A stretch of DNA of 64,000 nt from Amaranthus tricolor (GCF_026212465.1 NC_080049.1:14578477-14642476), one strand, 5' to 3'; positions 47,001 to 57,229 are shown, counted from the first letter of the stretch. Notes: generated by a model from the letters alone, not told the origin. Made by a program: numbers and translations.

Positions 47001-50000
47001 GATCTCCCGAAAAACCCCTCCGACGCTCAAGTTAGAACGGAGATGTGAGATTATTGAATAGACGATTATAGATTGAATGCAGGAACAAGGATATTGGGGT
47101 TGAGATTGCTTGTATTTTGGTAGGCTGATGAAATGGAATATGAGTAAGGATATTAAGAGGGTTATTATCAGATGATCCTTTCCTTTCTGATGATTGTCTC
47201 TATTTATAATGGTGAAAAAGGAAGTTATTTCTGAGAGGAGGTTGGTTGTCATGGGTGATAGTGGGCAATTATCATCATCAAAAGAAGGAGAACCAGTATT
47301 TGAGGAAGGAAGGGTAGTTGTCAAAAGGGAAGTTGGGTCAATCTGGAGGTTACTTCCCACGGGAAGTTAAGGTATTTTGAGGGTTACTTGCTCATGGGCC
47401 AACTAAGGAGTTTGGAGAATTTAGAAAAAGCCCATTGACTAAAAGTCAAGGTCAATACTAAAGGTCAAAGGGTATGAAAGTAATATAACATTAATAATTT
47501 AAATAAATAAGTAAATTAGATAAGTGATACCATGACAAAAAGTAAAATGGTATCAATAAATAATCTTACTTGAACACGGAGATAATTGTCTTGAGAACGA
47601 AATGATTGGAAAACGATATTGTTCTGGTAATCAACCAAGTCAGAACCTGCTTCATAAAAAGCTTGAATTATTGGGGATGAACCTTTCTCATATACCCAAG
47701 ACATAAAACCCCATTTTGCAGTTATTTTTGCATCGTATTTTTTGTCATTTTTTGCTGATCCTGTTCCAATCGATAATACAAGTAATTTGTCGTGGATGCT
47801 ATCATAATCTGGATTTTCTCTCATTACTTGTTTCGTTACTTCATTTATCGCGATAAAAGCCTGCCCATAAAAATAAAACTTGACAAAATTAGGTTTAATG
47901 CGATGAGCCAAGCTATATAAAACCTTTGTCCAAAAGAATGAGAACAAAAAATTTCTGCTACTCACCTCAAAACAATAAGCTTATAAGCTCAAAGGGTGTA
48001 ATTTTTAATTTTTAATTTTTTTTATATGAAGTTACCTATTGGAATTTGGAAATAACGTTTTTTTGTTATTACTAACACATGTATAGTTGCGTATATTCGA
48101 AATCTCACTTAAGTGCAACATTAAGGTAATAAAATGTTGAAATTGCAATTTTTAAAAATTGTAAAAAGTATATATGGTTGAGCATACTGGATTAGTGGTG
48201 ACAATTCCGCCATCAATGAGGTTGAATTCTCGTATCATTCCGTCATCATATATATTTTCGAATTGATGGGAAGGAAAAAATGTTGGAGCTGCCGATGTGC
48301 CGAGACATATATCCAATAGTTTTGCATTCATATCAGGGTAGCTTGAAATCTGCATATAGTCCAGAAAATTGAAAAGTTAACACTTTTTTCTAATGTTGTT
48401 TCATTCTAAACCATTTTATATTTATTTTCGTATATAAAATATAAATGAATAGTAATATTAATATTGAGCACTATTCACCCAATTATAATTTTGACAAATC
48501 ATAATCATAATAAGATATTTATTTTCATTTAATTTTAAGTGAACAATGCTCTATTTAAGTGATCTATTCATTTATATATAATGTATATTCGATAATAAAT
48601 ATTTTTGATGATGTCTAGTTGATAATAAAAGTGTTAACCTTATACGAAGAAAAAATAACAGGTTGAAGCGTCTTAATGTCGAAAGTTGGAATGACAACAT
48701 TAGTTAGTGTGTGATGCAACCTTGTCTCTTTCAAAAATTTTTTAGTATTTCTTGGAGGTGCTTCCCATCATATTTAGGCCCCCAAATGGCTTTCACAAAA
48801 CTTACAAGCTTACCGAATGGCCCCCTACATTTAAATAAATGAAAATATATCAGTTTTTAATCATGATAAATAGATATTACAAGTTACAACTATTATAATA
48901 TAGCCCATGAAGTTTATATAGTTAAAATATAAATAAAAATAATCATGCGAATCACAGTCTTAAAATTTAGCACTTTTGCGAATTACAAGCTTCATGTTTA
49001 TTTTTCGTAACTTACAGGCTTATAGCCACTAAAGTATTAAAGTTTATTGGTTCAAGCTAAAACACATAATTCAAACCATTTCGATGGTCGAAATTTTAGG
49101 TTAAGTGATTGGAGTTCAGTGTTTTTGGCCTGAACATATAAACTTTAATACATTGGTAGTTGTAATTCGTAAAAAATAAATTTTAAAATTGTAATTCGTA
49201 AAGCTACTAAACTTTAAAATTGTAGTTTGCAAAATTATTCTATAAATAAATAGAGAAAAAATTATATTGAATAATTAATTACATTAAGTGTGGATGACAA
49301 GATCAGCAAATTAGTGGAGCAAACTTTTTAACATGTAACATGTTGGACACCCAGCATAATAGTGGAAGTGGGAAGAAAAAGATTTTTTTTAAAATTTATT
49401 AATTAAATAATTGAGGGAGTGCAGAGTCTAGTGATATAAATAGTTGAATCATTACTAAGAAGAAATAATTAAAATTTGACCCAGAATAAAGACTTATTCA
49501 AATCATTTTTGGACATTTCTCCAGGAGCTAACTCCGTAAAAGAATAAACTAAGGAATTAACTGAGCGAAAATTTTAATATGATGGTTAAGATTGTATGAT
49601 ATTTTAGATTTATCAGGTGAGAGTCAATTGGCTAGAAGAGTGAATGCAATACAAATTCTCTTTAAATCTGGCTCAAAATATTTATCTTTATAAGGGGTGG
49701 TTAAAATTTGAAGTCGTGAACAAGAAATGTTATATACTCAAATATTCCCTCCTTAACGTTGTTCTACAATGATGTTCACGGAAATTAAGAAAAATAAAAT
49801 CTTTAGATGGTTGATATGTATTATTTTATGGAAAAGTTACTTAGAATAATCTAATTTTTCATGATTTTCCAATAATAATCCCATCTATTAATTAATCATG
49901 AATAATCCCAACTTTAAGGGGTATTTGTCTAGAATAAACTTGGATAACCAGATGACCTTCAATAATAGGTAATTCACCTAAAATGTAAATTGAATATTAA

Positions 50001-51928
50001 TGTAAAATAAGAGAAAAAGTTTGAAAATTTACATAAAAAATTTTGAATAATAAAAATAAATAGAATTTTTTTTTACATTTTTTTAACAGTTTTTTCGACA
50101 TTTTATGTTAATTTGTCTTTTTTTTAAAAAAAAAACTTGCTAATAGCAAGTCATCAGTTTACCAAGTTTACTTTGGAAAAAAATACCCTTCAAAGTTAGG
50201 ATTAGTTACGGTTAATCGATAGGTGAGATTATTGTAGGAAAATCATGAAAAGATTGGATTATTCTAGGTAATTTTTCCTTATTTTATTGAACAATAAATT
50301 TAATAGAGCAAAATGATCAGGACCATAAGCATTTAAAATATGTTAAAATAAAGTTAGTAGAAAAACTATGGCGACCACAATTATTATAAAAATATTGAAA
50401 TAAAGTTCGCAGAAAACGTCTGAAGACTATAAGCAATATAAAAATGTTAAAATGAAGTTAGTGAAAAATACGTGCAGACCATAAGCATTAATAAAATATT
50501 AAAATGAGAATAAATAAGTTTTATCATGTCTAAAGGTGTTCAACGGGGCGGGTCGACCCAACGGGTCAAGGGTCGGATCACATTTTAACCGATCATTGGC
50601 GGGTCGGGTCAATAACGGGTCGGGTCATTAACGGGCCTTGGTGTAATGCGTTGGGTCTAGTCGGGTTCGATAATTATAGAAATTGGTTGCAAAAAACAAT
50701 TTACCACTTTTTTATATTTTTATATGATATTATTATATACATAGGTGGGTCGACCCAACGGGCTATAAAGTAGAATAAAAAATTATTATATGAACTTTTT
50801 AAAAATGGTCAAAGTGGGTCGGGTTTAAACGGGTTTTAACCCGCTCGGCCCCGTTTAAATTTGACATGACCCGCCCCAATCCATTGAACACCTCTAATTA
50901 TGTCCACAACTTGTGATATTATTAGAAAATTTTTCTTAGAAAAATAATAAATAGAATAATCTAAGATGATAATAGAAACCACTTTAAGGAATGGAGGAAG
51001 TAATAATTTATTGAAACTTGTTAAATAGTAGTATTTTTAATAATTTGTATAAGTACTTCAATAAAATTTCCTACCCTTAAGGATAAGTTTTTTAGTTTTT
51101 TTTTTTAAAAATTGAGGATATAATTAGAATCATGTAAGTTTGGAATCCATTTAAAAAAATTAGATCAAATTCTAAACTGATTAAAAACTTGTTATACTCA
51201 TTTTTTATGATTAATGAACTGCAGGTGAATACAGGACTCTTTCTTAGGATAGGTAAGGAATGCCGTGTCTAGAATCCATCATACGTAGATAAGGGGCTTA
51301 ATTTCACCGTAAAATAGTTTTTAGGTTAATTTTATTTAAATGTAAATCCAACTTCCTAGCCTAATGAACATCTTTTGTAGTAAATGAGGATTTTGTGGTT
51401 GATGTGTTTACATATTAGTGTGTGAAGTGATGTTAAAAAAAACACATGTGCAATAATTTAATTAATCCCAGATAAAAAATTCAATCTAGGTAACAAAATA
51501 TGTGGCAATTTGATTCAATTAAGTATATTCTTGATGATCATAACCTTAAAAAAAAAAAATTTTAAAAGATAATTTTATTTTTGAAGTGAAACTATTTTCG
51601 AATTGTCTAGTTTAACATAGTACTCTCTTGATTCATACATAAGTCAATGTCTGCTTCTTGAAATTGCAATATTTGGGTATGTATTTAATCTTCATGTGAA
51701 AGGTTATAAGGTTAAATGAAACAATTTTGGTAGTATTGAAAAATACCTCTCCTGAGGAAATATTCTTGGACATTGTTTCAAGTAGAATTTAGGAATATCT
51801 TTAGCATCATAAAGAGGGCGATTCTGTTGATTTGGTGCAGTTAACATGGCTGTTATCAGAACACCTGTGCTTGTTCCTGCTATCACATCAAAGTAATCCG
51901 CTAGTCTTGCTTCTTTTCCATCCAACTC
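29096..51928 (-). CDS. Patatin-like phospholipase, N-terminus absent, one frameshift
   Basis: Exons on the minus strand, in transcript order: 51928-51747, 48824-48639, 48349-48188, 47860-47570, 29494-29319, 29153-29096 (stop TGA), about 350 residues, all with GT-AG junctions and matching phases. The nucleophile elbow is GTSTG ([15 protein letters not shown]) in the first visible exon. The catalytic Asp lies in [13 protein letters not shown] in exon 48349-48188. [12 protein letters not shown] and [10 protein letters not shown] are further family blocks. The family hydrolyses membrane acyl lipids. The first exon, with the glycine-rich oxyanion-hole motif, is not between 51929 and the Copia element, so it lies beyond the window or is lost. 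In exon 48824-48639 one base appears missing in an A/T run near 48731-48743, which shifts the frame. The residue after GTSTG is Val rather than the usual Gly. It may be a pseudogene, or the shift may be an assembly error. Confidence 0.82.
30809..31478 (-). repeat. Tat 3' LTR (670 bp)
   Basis: This is nearly identical to the right copy, with scattered single-base differences. The minus strand contains ACTATAAATAGAGAC near 31138-31152, a good TATA box for element transcription. Confidence 0.92.
31945..32945. repeat. GTCCGACTT motif array, left cluster (8 copies)
   Basis: Variants of GGGGGTCCGACTTGTCGAC occur near 31957, 32070, 32287, 32464, 32690, 32766, 32843 and 32917. They are spaced irregularly (75-220 bases) and often preceded by ACTTAGAATATTT-like text. 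The array lies between the 3' LTR and the antisense ORF. Confidence 0.85.
33364..36365 (+). pseudogene. Antisense extra ORF of Tat (gypsy-type putative transposon domain, coiled coil)
   Basis: Plus strand, opposite to gag-pol. Exon 1 (33364-34674, about 437 codons) carries the domain usually annotated as putative gypsy-type transposon protein: [32 protein letters not shown], then a conserved aromatic-rich core. A GT donor after PPK (34674) and an AG acceptor at 34732 suggest an intron. Downstream blocks are frame-broken: [18 protein letters not shown] (34864), [16 protein letters not shown] (near 35080), and a heptad-rich coiled coil at 35335-35800 ([19 protein letters not shown]). It ends with an acidic tail near 36362. 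Several stops and frame changes in 34841-35330 mean this copy is decayed. Extra antisense ORFs are known in Tat elements; their function is unknown. Confidence 0.72.
36590..36880. repeat. GTCCGACTT motif array, right cluster (4 copies)
   Basis: GGGGGTCCGACTTGTGGATG, GGGGTCCGACTTGTCGATG, GGGGGTCCGACTTATGGATG and GGGGTCCGACTTATAAAT lie at about 36625, 36717, 36793 and 36863. Three are preceded by TTTCGATCTTTGGACCC-like text. The array lies between the end of the antisense ORF and the end of integrase. Confidence 0.88.
37082..38816 (-). pseudogene. Tat archaeal-type RNase H and integrase, one opal stop
   Basis: This is a 493-codon ORF (37301-38782) plus an in-frame extension. The N-terminal archaeal-type RNase H has [45 protein letters not shown] and [11 protein letters not shown]. 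Integrase follows: zinc-binding [10 protein letters not shown] ... RCLEC, then the core with catalytic Asp in [15 protein letters not shown], Asp in [12 protein letters not shown] and Glu in [11 protein letters not shown], all present. A premature TGA at 37301 precedes the C-terminal [18 protein letters not shown] and [12 protein letters not shown]. Upstream codons run to the nested insertion. It is the best-preserved coding block of this element. Confidence 0.9.
38822..40797 (+). repeat. Tekay-like 5' LTR (1976 bp)
   Basis: Pairs with 41678-43648. The copies are close to identical, with sparse substitutions and a few small indels (for example about 11 bases absent near 42766 in the right copy), which points to a fairly recent insertion. 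Confidence 0.92.
40799..40811 (+). other. Initiator-Met primer-binding site of the nested element
   Basis: TTGGTATCAGAGC begins one base after the LTR end, the standard tRNA-iMet-type site of plant Gypsy and Copia elements. Confidence 0.88.
41230..41494 (+). pseudogene. Integrase C-terminus and chromodomain remnant
   Basis: [15 protein letters not shown] at 41233-41280 is the conserved segment just before the chromodomain in chromovirus integrases. After stops, [18 protein letters not shown] and RRDYPWLF (41390-41490) match the integrase-end chromodomain that recognises chromatin marks. The intervening part is frame-broken. Confidence 0.75.
41678..43648 (+). repeat. Tekay-like 3' LTR (1971 bp)
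   Basis: Partner of 38822-40797. The preceding AAGTTGGGTAGAA is the likely polypurine tract, and an ATAGT duplication follows. Confidence 0.92.
43654..45166 (-). pseudogene. Tat reverse transcriptase and first RNase H
   Basis: The pre-RT linker [20 protein letters not shown] follows a frameshift after FRDVFAF. RT blocks are [20 protein letters not shown], the palm region [16 protein letters not shown], and the catalytic YVDD in [12 protein letters not shown] (near 44430). After another frameshift come [20 protein letters not shown] and the RNase H part ([13 protein letters not shown], then [18 protein letters not shown]). It ends in [11 protein letters not shown] exactly at the nested insertion site. 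Confidence 0.85.
45170..45686 (-). pseudogene. Tat gag C-terminus with zinc knuckle, frame-broken
   Basis: Minus-strand translation in shifting frames gives an Arg/Pro-rich region and then [18 protein letters not shown] (near 45345-45400), the Tat-type knuckle C-x3-H-x4-H-x4-C. The frame then runs to INMIFEGY and directly into the pre-RT linker. No D-T/S-G protease motif was found here or before the RT. Confidence 0.7.
45687..46832 (-). pseudogene. Tat gag (capsid), one amber stop
   Basis: The start [15 protein letters not shown] lies about 20 bases after the primer site. A long charged N-terminal region ([35 protein letters not shown]) is followed by the gag homology [20 protein letters not shown] ... 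[20 protein letters not shown]. An in-frame TAG at 45963 interrupts an otherwise continuous frame that goes on as [20 protein letters not shown] and ends at 45687. Confidence 0.85.
46849..46866 (-). other. Tat primer-binding site
   Basis: The minus strand reads TGGCGCCGTCTGTGGGGA three bases inside the 5' LTR, and the gag ATG follows within about 20 bases. It sets the direction of the element. Confidence 0.85.
46870..47537 (-). repeat. Tat 5' LTR (668 bp)
   Basis: This is the partner of 30809-31478. The TATA-like box on the minus strand is ATTATAAATAGAGACA near 47194-47210. It ends at the AAAAG target duplication. Confidence 0.92.
49830..50278. mobile_element. Mutator-like MITE (449 bp) with 9-bp duplication
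   Basis: Long inverted ends of about 95 bases: the left begins GGAAAAGTTACTTAGAATAA and the right, reverse-complemented, GGAAAAATTACCTAGAATAA. They are flanked by a perfect 9-bp duplication TTATTTTAT (49821-49829 and 50279-50287). Long terminal inverted repeats with a 9-bp duplication are the Mutator signature. It is non-coding. Confidence 0.88.
50531..50896. mobile_element. hAT MITE (366 bp)
   Basis: The left end is TAAAGGTGTTCAACGGGG and the right end reverse-complements to TAGAGGTGTTCAATGG. Flanks ATCATGTC and ATTATGTC agree at seven of eight bases, an 8-bp hAT-type duplication. Subterminal GGGTCGACCCAACGGG repeats occur at both sides. No transposase. Confidence 0.88.
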
Positions 51929-51947
51929 CTACATTTTTATAATATAT

Positions 51948-52417
51948 ATCTTTTGTAAGGGTTTTTGAGAGAATCTTTGTAACTAGACTTGGGTGAGTCT
52001 AGGGGGAATTAGAAAGCTTCTAGTGAAGCTAGAGAAGAGAATAGCTTTGAGTGAAGCTAGTGTGGAGTTTAGCTTTTAGTGAAGCTAAGTTTGTTGCTTT
52101 GAGTGAAGCAATTTGAGAGAGAAGTTGGCCTAGTTGATGCGCTTCGAGTGAAGTAAGATGTTTAATGTAATTGTAACAAGTTGCCTTAAACATAGTTGAG
52201 AATTTAGAAATCCCGAGGGGTCGTGGTTTTTCCTTCTGTTTAGGCCCAGAAGGTTTCCATGTAAAAATCGTTCGTCTCTTTTAATTATTTCGCTCTAAGT
52301 TTAAGATTTATTTATTTTATTCAATTTCGCAAAAATAGGGCAAAAACGCTTAAACTAGTAACAATAACAATTCACCCCCCTCTCTTGTTGCTGTTCCCGT
52401 TCCTAATTGAGTCTACA
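51948..52417 (+). repeat. SIRE-like 5' LTR, 5'-truncated
   Basis: It starts in CTTTTGTAAGGG and ends GTCTACA one base before the primer site. It has repeated AGTGAAGCTA text (52020-52150). Compared with the right LTR it lacks the region holding the TATA box, so this copy has no LTR promoter of its own. Confidence 0.82.
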
Positions 52418-52418
52418 A

Positions 52419-52431
52419 TTGGTATCAGAGC
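52419..52431 (+). other. SIRE-like primer-binding site
   Basis: TTGGTATCAGAGC, tRNA-iMet type, directly after the LTR end. Confidence 0.88.
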
Positions 52432-52473
52432 CCTGTTCCCAGTAGATCAAGAAACCCTGAGGGCAGAATCCTA

Positions 52474-53468
52474 GTGTTCCCGAAAATGTCAATTATGAAC
52501 GAGCGAATGGAAGAAGGGTATTCTACTCAAAGACCACCCATGTTTGATGGAAAATTCTATACTTACTGGAAGAATATGATGGAGATCTTCATCAAAGCGG
52601 AAAATTATCAAGTTTGGAGAGTCATCGAAATTGGAGATTTTGAGGTAACCATTACTAACTCCAATCATAAAATTGCTCCCAAACCCAAACCGTATTTGAA
52701 AAAGAAGATTTTCAAAAGATAGAAATTAATGCCTTTGCCATAAAGCAGGTATGTTCTTCTAACTCATTTTCTGTCCATCCATCCAAATTGAGTAAAAATA
52801 AATTAATAGAGTTGCTAAAGGAGACACAAATTAAACTTCAAAATGGTAATGATAGGTGTCTCCAATTGGAAAAGGAGCTCAAAGTAAGTAAAGACCATGT
52901 CTCCTATATAAACACCTTTAGATCCGATGTCCAAATCAGATTTTTCGGTTTGTTGGACCAAAACATAATTCTAAAGGAAAATATGGAGAGAATTAAAAAG
53001 GAAAATGTTATTCTTAATATTGAGTTATCGCAATACAAATTGTTAGGCTTGAATAAGGAATTAAACGACGCATCTATTAAGAACCTGTGTACAGATTTTC
53101 AAAATCTGGACAGTAGCTTCGAATTCAACCACTCCAACAGTGATAAAATAGAGCTTGAATTAAATTCAAGAGAAAAAGGGAAAATCAAAAGTGTTCCCAA
53201 ATGGATTCAAGAAGCTAAAAGTAAAAATTCAAAACGCCTAGATCACTTTAAGAATAGCAAGAAGAAAAAGGTATACGTTGATCTCCCTAGTGACAGAATC
53301 TGTTCCTTCTGTGGAGGAACTGGCCATCTGAAGGACCAGTGCACCAAAAGGGAACAGTACACTGTCTCTAACAGAAACTATGTCGATAACGTTTGGACGA
53401 AGAAAACAGATTCTTGTAAAATCGACAAGGAACCCAAGACAACCTGGGTTCCTGTAACTAACCATTAA
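52474..53468 (+). pseudogene. SIRE-like gag, internally deleted
   Basis: The N-terminal block RPPMFDGKFYTYWKNMMEIF (52530-52590) is the Copia gag start. The central gag domain, normally about 150-200 residues, is missing: the frame jumps near 52750 to a Lys/Glu-rich coiled-coil region (KLIELLKETQIKLQNG, ENMERIKKENVILNIEL). The zinc knuckle CSFCGGTGHLKDQC lies near 53299-53341. A stop follows EDFQK-like residues at 52720. Not functional. Confidence 0.8.
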
Positions 53469-53484
53469 TTTCTTTCAGGTCCAA

Positions 53485-56400
53485 GTGAGGGGGAACAGCT
53501 CATGGTATCTCGACAGTGGGTGTTCCAAGCACATGACGGGTGACAAATCTAAATTTCTCTCACTTGAAGCCTATGATGGGGGAACAGTAACCTTCGGTGA
53601 CAATATGAAGGGTGAGATAATCGCCAAAGGAAAAGTTGGAAGGTCATGTTCCCATGCTATCGATAATGTGTTTTTAGTCGAGAATTTGAAACATAACTTA
53701 CTTAGCATTTCTCAATTTTGCGATAAAGGTAACTCTGTGAACTTTACTTCTGAAAAATGCATTATTTCTAGGAATGACACAGGAGACATCGTTCTTAAGG
53801 GAATCAGAAAAGGGAACACTTATGTAGTGAACCTGGACACTGTTCCCAAAACCAGTCTAACGTGTCTAAGCGTTGTAGAAGACGACCCACTTCTTTGGCA
53901 TAAGCGTCTAGGTCATGCTAGTTATACATTGATTAATACATTAAGATCAAAAGACCTGTTAGAGGACTACCAGCTATAAAATTCCTTAAGGATGAAATTT
54001 GTGATCCTTGTGCCAAAGGAAAACAAGTGAGGTCATCTTTTAAATCAAAGAACATTGTGACCACCACTAAACCACTTGAATTATTACATATGGATCTATG
54101 TGGACCTATGAGAACACAAAGCCGGAGTGGCAAAAGATATGTGTTTGTTATTGTTGATGATTACAGTAGATTTACTTAGATTTTATTTTTAGTTAGTAAA
54201 GATGAAGCTTTTGATGAGTTTGTTTCTTTCGCTAATAAAATACAAAAATCTACCAATAATCAAATTATTCACATAAGATCAGATCATGGAAGAGAATTCG
54301 AAAATTCAAGTTTCATGAACTATTGCAATGAACATGGATTAAGTCATAATTTTTCGGTACCACGCACACCACAACAAAATGGTGTAGTAGAAAGGAAAAA
54401 TAGGACTTTAGAGGAAATGGCTAGAACCATGTTAATTGCTAGTGGTTTACCTAGAAATTTTTGGGCCGAGGCTGTTAATACTGCATGTTATATTTTGAAT
54501 CGTGTATTAATAAGACCAATCACTTCAAAGACACCCTATGAATTGCTTAAAGGTGTTAAACCAAATATTTCCTATTTTCGTGTGTTTAGATGCAAATGTT
54601 TTGTTCATGTGAATGGAAAATGAAATATAGGGAAGTTTGATGAAAGAAGTATGAAGCAGTATTTCTTGGCTACTCATCACATAGTAAGGCTTACAGAGTT
54701 TATAACAAAAGAACAATGAGCGTGGAAGAATCCGTTCACATAATTTTTGATGAAACTAACTTTTTGTCTAGTGAACAGGATACAAATAATTTTAAGATAG
54801 GTCTTGCAAATCTAGAGAATGATGAAGAAGAAATGAAAATGCAAGATCAAGGAACAGCAGGTGAACAACTGATCCCAGAAGATGCAGAAAGGAACGTTCT
54901 TGATCAGGAACAGCCGGGACTTCAGAACCAACAGACTGTTCCCAATCCTGCTGTTCCCACAGAAGAGCAAGCTAATCCAGTAGCTAAACAGAATGACGAT
55001 CAAGCTGATGAACCAGAACATACTACTGTTCCCACAAGAGAATTTGTGCCCAAACCTTGGAAATATCAAAGTTATCATCCTCTTGATTTGATTATAAGTG
55101 ATTTGAATAAAGGAACACAAACTAGATCTTAAATGAGAAACTTTTGTGCACACTTTGCGTTCCTATCATCACTCGAGCCCAAAAATCATGAAGAAGCTCT
55201 AAAGGATTCCGAATGGATCGTGGCCATGCAAGACGAATTAAATGAATTTGAAAGAAAAAAAGTATGACACTTGGAACCCAAACCGAAACACAAAAAGGTA
55301 ATTGGTTTGAAATGGGTATTTCGGAATAAACTAGATGAGCATGGAATAATTGTTAGAAACAAAGCAAGGCTCGTGGTCACAGGATACAATCACAAGAATG
55401 TATTGATTATACCGAGACATTTGCTCCGGTAGCGAGGTTAGAGGCTATAAGAATCTTAATTTCTTTTGCTTCATTCATGAACTTCAAATTATATCAAATG
55501 GATGTGAAATGTGCTTTTTTAAATGGCTTTCTTGATGAAGAAGTTTTTGTTGAACAACCCATTGGCTTTGAAAATACCTCTTGTCTTGATCATGTCTACA
55601 AGCTTGATAAAGCTCTTTATGGCTTGAAACAAGCTCCTAGGCAATGGTATGAAAGACTATCAAAGTTTTTGATTCAAAATGACTTTGTAAGAGGCAAAAT
55701 AGACAAAACCTTATTCTTTAAGAATAGAGGTTAGGATATTTTAGTTGTTCAAATATATGTTGATGATATTATTTTTGGAGCCACTAATGAACAGTTGTGT
55801 AAAGAATTTGCTAACTTAATGAGTAATGAATTTGAAATGAGTATGATGGGAGAACTAAACTTCTTCCTTGGGTTACAAATAAAACAAACAGCTAATGATA
55901 TCTTCATTCACCAACAAAAATATATAAAAGAACTTCTCAAGAAATATGGCTTGAATAATGCTAAAACCAACAATACACCTGTGGCTACAAATGTTAGATT
56001 AGATGAAGACCCAAATGGAACAAATATTGATCAAACTATGTATAGAGGCATGATTGGCTCTTTATTATATCTAACTGCTAGTAGACCCGATATTGCTTTT
56101 AGTGTTGGTTTATGTGCTAGATTTCAATCCAATCCTAAAGAATCACATATCACTGCAGTTAAACGAATTTTAAGATATTTGAAGGGAACAGATGACTTGT
56201 CCTTATTTTACCCTAAAATTGATGTCTATGATTTGAAAGGTTTTAGTGATGCAGATTATGCAGGAGATCTGGTAAATAGAAAAAGTACGTCAGGTATGGT
56301 ACAATTTCTTGGCTCATGTTTGTGTCATGGTGTTCAAAGAAAAAAAACACTGTTGCATTATCCACTGCCGAAGCTGAATACGTAGCAGCAGCAGCTTGCT

Positions 56401-56699
56401 GTTCCCAAATGCTTTGGATAAAACAGCAGCTAAGAGATTTTGGTATTAAGTTTGAATGTGTTTCTATTTATTGTGATAATACCAGTGCCATATGCATATC
56501 TAAAGATCCAGTGCATCATTCATGAGTAAAACACATCCTCATTAGGCATCATTTTCTTAAGGATAATGTTGAAAATAAAAATATTATTGTCAAGCATGTA
56601 AACACTAACGAGCAAATAGCTGATATCATGACTAAACCGCTTCCAAGGGAACAACATGAGAAAATGAGATTAGAACTTGACATGATCAAGCTGCATTGA
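53485..56699 (+). pseudogene. SIRE-like pol: protease, integrase, RT, RNase H
   Basis: Protease active site is WYLDSGCSKHMTGD (53500-53541). Integrase zinc region LLWHKRLGHASY ... CDPCAKGKQ. Integrase catalytic residues lie in LLHMDLCGP, IRSDHGREFEN and NGVVERKNRTLEEMA (54360-54420). RT blocks are YQMDVKCAFLNGFLDEEVFV, ALYGLKQAPRQWYE and the catalytic YVDD at 55756-55767. RNase H is STAEAEYVAAAACC with IYCDNTSAICISKDP, ending TKPLPREQHEKMR at about 56670. Defects include a frameshift near 53970, TAG in place of a codon near 54178, stop TGA near 54621, a frameshift near 55260, TAG at 55732, a frameshift near 56340 and TGA near 56523. Confidence 0.88.
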
Positions 56700-57229
56700 A
56701 GTGAGTGACATATGTGATCTTTAAAGACAAAATGAAAAATAAAAACGTCGATCAACCACAAAAATCTTGATTGAAAGATCGATTATCGAAAGGATCAGGT
56801 ACGCACTATTTAAAAGTATATACTGTTAATGCTTTTATGATTGCATGTTTAATTTGATCAGACAGTAGTAGCATAAAATATCCTTTATTTTATTCCCATA
56901 AAATTTCATATTATTCAATTTATTTTATTTTCATAAAATATATTTACATATGTTTACCCAACAATTTCCATTAAAATAGCGGGAGTTAAATCATCATAAT
57001 TCTTCACTAAATCAGTTTGTTTCCATTTCACATTTTGTTTTCATATGCGCGAATTAAATAAAGAACATGAATCACCTATACACACGTCCCCTCACATTCA
57101 TTTTATACATTGTCACACGCCAAGCCCTAAAACCTTCATTCTCAAACGCAATCAACTCTGAATTCCAAAATCATCTTCATCCTCTCACATTTCCTGCAAA
57201 ATCTCGCTCCATCAATTCTTCAAACCACC

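Larger units (their letters stand above)
30809..47537 (-). mobile_element. Tat-lineage Ty3/Gypsy retrotransposon with nested insertion
   Basis: LTRs at 30809-31478 and 46870-47537 start TGTTTCGG and end CCATGACA (plus-strand reading), flanked by a perfect 5-bp duplication AAAAG (30804-30808 and 47538-47542). The primer site beside the right LTR gives minus orientation. Minus-strand order is gag, zinc knuckle, RT, RNase H, (nested element), archaeal-type RNase H, integrase. The second RNase H before integrase is the hallmark of the Tat lineage. A plus-strand extra ORF lies between integrase and the 3' LTR. Stops in gag, RT region and integrase, plus an apparently absent protease, make it defective. 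Confidence 0.93.
29495..47569 (-). other. 18-kb intron of the patatin-like gene
   Basis: The donor follows ...NYLRVQ at 47570 and the acceptor precedes [10 protein letters not shown] at 29494; both are phase 0, so the protein continues across. The native intron part is about 1.3 kb (29495-30808 plus 47543-47569). The rest is the Tat element with its nested insert. Positions 29872-30175 form an imperfect inverted repeat. Positions 30295-30490 carry ACGACATGAC-type text of possible hAT origin. Confidence 0.75.
48825..51746 (-). other. 2.9-kb intron of the patatin-like gene
   Basis: AT-rich and host-derived apart from two MITEs listed separately. Positions 50980-51005 read, on the minus strand, TTACTTCCTCCATTCC, which resembles a Stowaway/mariner end, but no partner was located. 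No ORF is supported. Confidence 0.6.
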
